From positions 1,114,503 to 1,178,502 of the forward strand of contig NZ_LT592171.1 in the NCBI RefSeq assembly GCF_900088825.1: 64,000 nucleotides of DNA, in the 5' to 3' direction. Below are positions 61,896 to 64,000 of this stretch, in pieces. Both the position numbers and the translations under genes were made by a program. This DNA comes from Thiomonas delicata. GTDB lineage: Bacteria > Pseudomonadota > Gammaproteobacteria > Burkholderiales > Burkholderiaceae_C. Positions within the stretch are counted from its first letter, which is position 1; the number at the start of each line of letters is the position of its first letter. Under the pieces are notes generated by a model. The model saw only the letters and a list, made by a program, of their open reading frames with translations. It searched no databases and was not told the DNA's origin.

Positions 61896-63803
61896 ATGCC
61901 GAACATCACGCTCCCAGACGGTTCTCAACGCCAATACGAGGGCGCCGTCACGCTGGCCCAGGTGGCCGCCTCGATCGGCCCTGGCCTCGCCAAGGCGGCT
62001 CTTGCCGGCAAGGTGAATGGCCAGCTCGTCGATCTGAGCCACCGCATCAGCCATGACGCGCACGTCGCGATCGTCACCGATAAAGACCCCGAGGGGCTGG
62101 ACATCATCCGCCACTCAACCGCCCACCTGCTTGCCTACGCGGTCAAGGAGCTGTTCCCCGAGGCACAAGTCACCATCGGACCGGTCATCGACAACGGCTT
62201 CTATTACGACTTCGCCTACAAGCGCCCGTTCACGCTCGAGGACCTGGCGACGATCGAGGCCAAGATGGCCGAACTCGCTGCACGTGACGAACCCGTCGTG
62301 CGCCGGGTCGTGCCCCGCGACGAGGCCGTCACCTTCTTCAAGGGTCAAGGCGAGCATTACAAGGCGGAAATCATCGCCGGCATTCCCGCTGGCGAGGATG
62401 TCTCGCTTTACACCGAGGGACGCTTCACGGACCTCTGCCGCGGTCCGCATGTGCCTTCTACGGGCAGGCTTAAGGTCTTCAAGCTCATGAAGGTGGCTGG
62501 CGCCTACTGGCGCGGCGATCACCATAACGAGCAGCTGCAGCGCATCTACGGCACGGCTTGGGCACGCAAGGAGGAGCAAGCCGCTTACCTGCAACGCCTG
62601 GAGGAAGCCGAGCGGCGCGATCACCGCCGCCTGGGCAAGGAACTCGATTTGTTCCACTTCCAGGAAGATGGCCCCGGCCTGGCATTCTGGCATCCCAAGG
62701 GTTGGGCCTTGTGGCAAGTCGTCGAGCAGTACCTGCGCCAGGTCTATCGCGATAGCGGATACCAGGAGGTGCGTTGCCCGCAAGTGCTCGATGTCAGTCT
62801 GTGGAAACGGTCTGGTCACTGGGACAACTACGCCGAGAACATGTTCTTCACCGAGTCGGAAAAGCGCCAGTTCGCGCTCAAGCCGATGAATTGCCCCGGC
62901 CACGTCCAGCTCTTCAACGCCGCGCTGCGCAGCTATCGCGAGCTCCCCTTGCGCTACGGCGAATTCGGGGCATGTCACCGCAACGAGCCGTCCGGAGGCC
63001 TGCACGGCCTGCTGCGCGTTCGTGGCTTTACGCAGGACGACGGACATATTTTCTGCACCGAGGACCAGATTGAATCCGAGGTCACGGCCTTCCACCGGCA
63101 GGCCATGCAGGTGTACGCCGATTTCGGCTTCACCGAAATCGACCTGAAAATCGCGCTCCGCCCGGACAAGCGCATCGGCGAGGACGCCGTGTGGGACAAG
63201 GCCGAGGCCGCCCTGCGTGCCGCGCTCGGCGCCTGCGGCGTGCGCTGGACGGAATTGCCGGGAGAGGGCGCTTTTTACGGCCCCAAGATCGAATACCACA
63301 TGAAGGATTCGATCGGCCGTGCCTGGCAAGTCGGGACCATGCAGGTGGACTTTATGATGCCGGAGCGCTTAGACGCAGACTACATCGATGAAAATTCGGT
63401 GCGCAAGCGTCCGGTCATGCTGCATCGGGCCATTGTCGGCTCCATGGAGCGTTTCATCGGCATCCTGATCGAACATCACGCCGGCGCGCTGCCCTTGTGG
63501 CTGGCGCCCATCCAGGCCGTCGTGCTCAATATCACCGACGAATCCGCCGCCTATGCGTCAGAAATCACGCAAGCGCTGAAAAAACAAGGCCTTAGAGTCG
63601 AGTCCGATTTGCGCAACGAAAAAATCACCTATAAAATCCGGGAACACTCGTTGCAAAAAATTCCTTATCTCCTCGTGGTCGGCGACAAGGAACGCGCATC
63701 GCAAGCCGTATCTGTGCGGGCGCGCGGCAACAAAGACCTGGGTGTGCTCCCTCTTGCCGAGTTTTCCCAAAGAACACGCAAGGAACTGGCTGATTTGCAA
63801 TAG
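61896..63803 (+). CDS. thrS: Threonyl-tRNA synthetase
   Basis: ThrS charges tRNA-Thr and edits mischarged serine. With the ATG at 61896 it has 635 residues and starts [16 protein letters not shown], the standard family N-terminus; an ATG at 61875 would add seven residues. The order is TGS domain (about 1-60), editing domain with [15 protein letters not shown], class II catalytic core with the zinc Cys in [10 protein letters not shown] and FRTQDD-type sequence [11 protein letters not shown], and the anticodon-binding domain. It ends 39 bases before infC. Confidence 0.98.
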   Translation: MPNITLPDGSQRQYEGAVTLAQVAASIGPGLAKAALAGKVNGQLVDLSHRISHDAHVAIVTDKDPEGLDIIRHSTAHLLAYAVKELFPEAQVTIGPVIDNGFYYDFAYKRPFTLEDLATIEAKMAELAARDEPVVRRVVPRDEAVTFFKGQGEHYKAEIIAGIPAGEDVSLYTEGRFTDLCRGPHVPSTGRLKVFKLMKVAGAYWRGDHHNEQLQRIYGTAWARKEEQAAYLQRLEEAERRDHRRLGKELDLFHFQEDGPGLAFWHPKGWALWQVVEQYLRQVYRDSGYQEVRCPQVLDVSLWKRSGHWDNYAENMFFTESEKRQFALKPMNCPGHVQLFNAALRSYRELPLRYGEFGACHRNEPSGGLHGLLRVRGFTQDDGHIFCTEDQIESEVTAFHRQAMQVYADFGFTEIDLKIALRPDKRIGEDAVWDKAEAALRAALGACGVRWTELPGEGAFYGPKIEYHMKDSIGRAWQVGTMQVDFMMPERLDADYIDENSVRKRPVMLHRAIVGSMERFIGILIEHHAGALPLWLAPIQAVVLNITDESAAYASEITQALKKQGLRVESDLRNEKITYKIREHSLQKIPYLLVVGDKERASQAVSVRARGNKDLGVLPLAEFSQRTRKELADLQ

Positions 63804-63842
63804 CCGGGAGCACAGTTGTCCACCGCATTGAAAGGTTGAACC

Positions 63843-64000
63843 ATCGCTACTGTACAGAGCCGCAACGCCCCGGAAAAAAGGGCTCACCGCCTCAATCGTG
63901 AAATTTCTGTGCCTGAAGTTCGTCTATCCGGCGAAGACAACGAGGCGCTTGGCATCGTGTCCATCACCGAGGCCTTGCGCTTGGCCGAAGAGCAGGGCGT
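63843..64000 (+). CDS. infC: Translation initiation factor IF-3 (5' end only)
   Basis: IF-3 controls start-codon choice. Only 52 codons are visible. The frame begins ATC-GCT-ACT (I-A-T), then [20 protein letters not shown] and [16 protein letters not shown], the IF-3 N-terminal domain. No ATG, GTG or TTG gives this N-terminus; AAAGG lies about nine bases before the ATC. A rare AUC start would match the known autoregulation through the AUU start codon of infC in E. coli. It follows thrS as in many bacteria. Confidence 0.92.
   Translation, partial: MATVQSRNAPEKRAHRLNREISVPEVRLSGEDNEALGIVSITEALRLAEEQG

Overview
The window is chromosomal DNA of a flagellated betaproteobacterium, most likely in the order Burkholderiales. 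The evidence is high GC, a CheZ-type chemotaxis pathway, sigma-54 regulators mixed with FlgM control, and thrS followed directly by an infC that seems to begin at an ATC codon in the series I-A-T. Genus is not resolved. Nearly all of it is one motility and chemotaxis island; I see no insertion sequence, tRNA, rRNA or CRISPR array.

Layout. (1) 1-15152, minus strand: a chemotaxis operon that reads, in transcription order, cheY, cheZ, cheA, a short degenerate receptor-like protein, an MBL-fold ODP-like diiron protein, a PAS-MCP, a PAS-MCP-CZB, an MCP-CZB, cheV, a soluble MCP, a second cheY, a STAS protein, a second cheA, and a membrane MCP cut by the window edge. (2) 15426-19053, plus strand: motA-motB, then flgM-flgN-csrA-fliW. 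(3) 19033-21095, minus: a YcgR/PilZ flagellar brake and an HDOD/EAL-like protein. (4) 21191-36557, minus: flgBCDEFGHIJ, one unknown gene, flgK, flgL and a very large methyltransferase-glycosyltransferase that probably modifies flagellin. (5) 36953-42291, plus: flgA, then a cassette encoding a GGDEF protein, an HPt-like/CheW protein with no phospho-histidine, a CheW, and a membrane protein with a receptor-like tip. (6) 42386-49315, plus: fliC, flaG, fliD, fliS, a PilZ-like protein, an orphan motD and a SPOR protein. (7) 49418-61571, plus: two sigma-54 activators, then fliEFGHIJKLMN. (8) 61896-64000, plus: thrS and the start of infC.

Regulation can be read from the sequence. Four good -24/-12 (sigma-54) promoters lie in front of flgB, the GGDEF cassette, the second activator and fliE. 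Four sigma-28-like promoters share a TCAAGTCT-N11-GTCGTCA pattern and lie in front of the cheY-led operon, motA, flgM and fliC. This fits a cascade: activator 1, then activator 2, then the sigma-54 hook-basal-body genes, then export of FlgM, then sigma-28 genes for flagellin, motor and chemotaxis. The fliC leader has a hairpin with GGGA in its loop. That suggests a CsrA site under FliW control.

The least conventional parts are the sigma-54-driven GGDEF/HPt-CheW/CheW/receptor-like cassette (37952-42291) and the ODP plus truncated-receptor pair inside the chemotaxis operon (10811-12177). Both look like side-branches of chemotaxis signalling, possibly tied to c-di-GMP and oxygen respectively. 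Missing from the window are fliOPQR, flhAB, fliA, cheR, cheB and cheD, so further motility loci must exist elsewhere.
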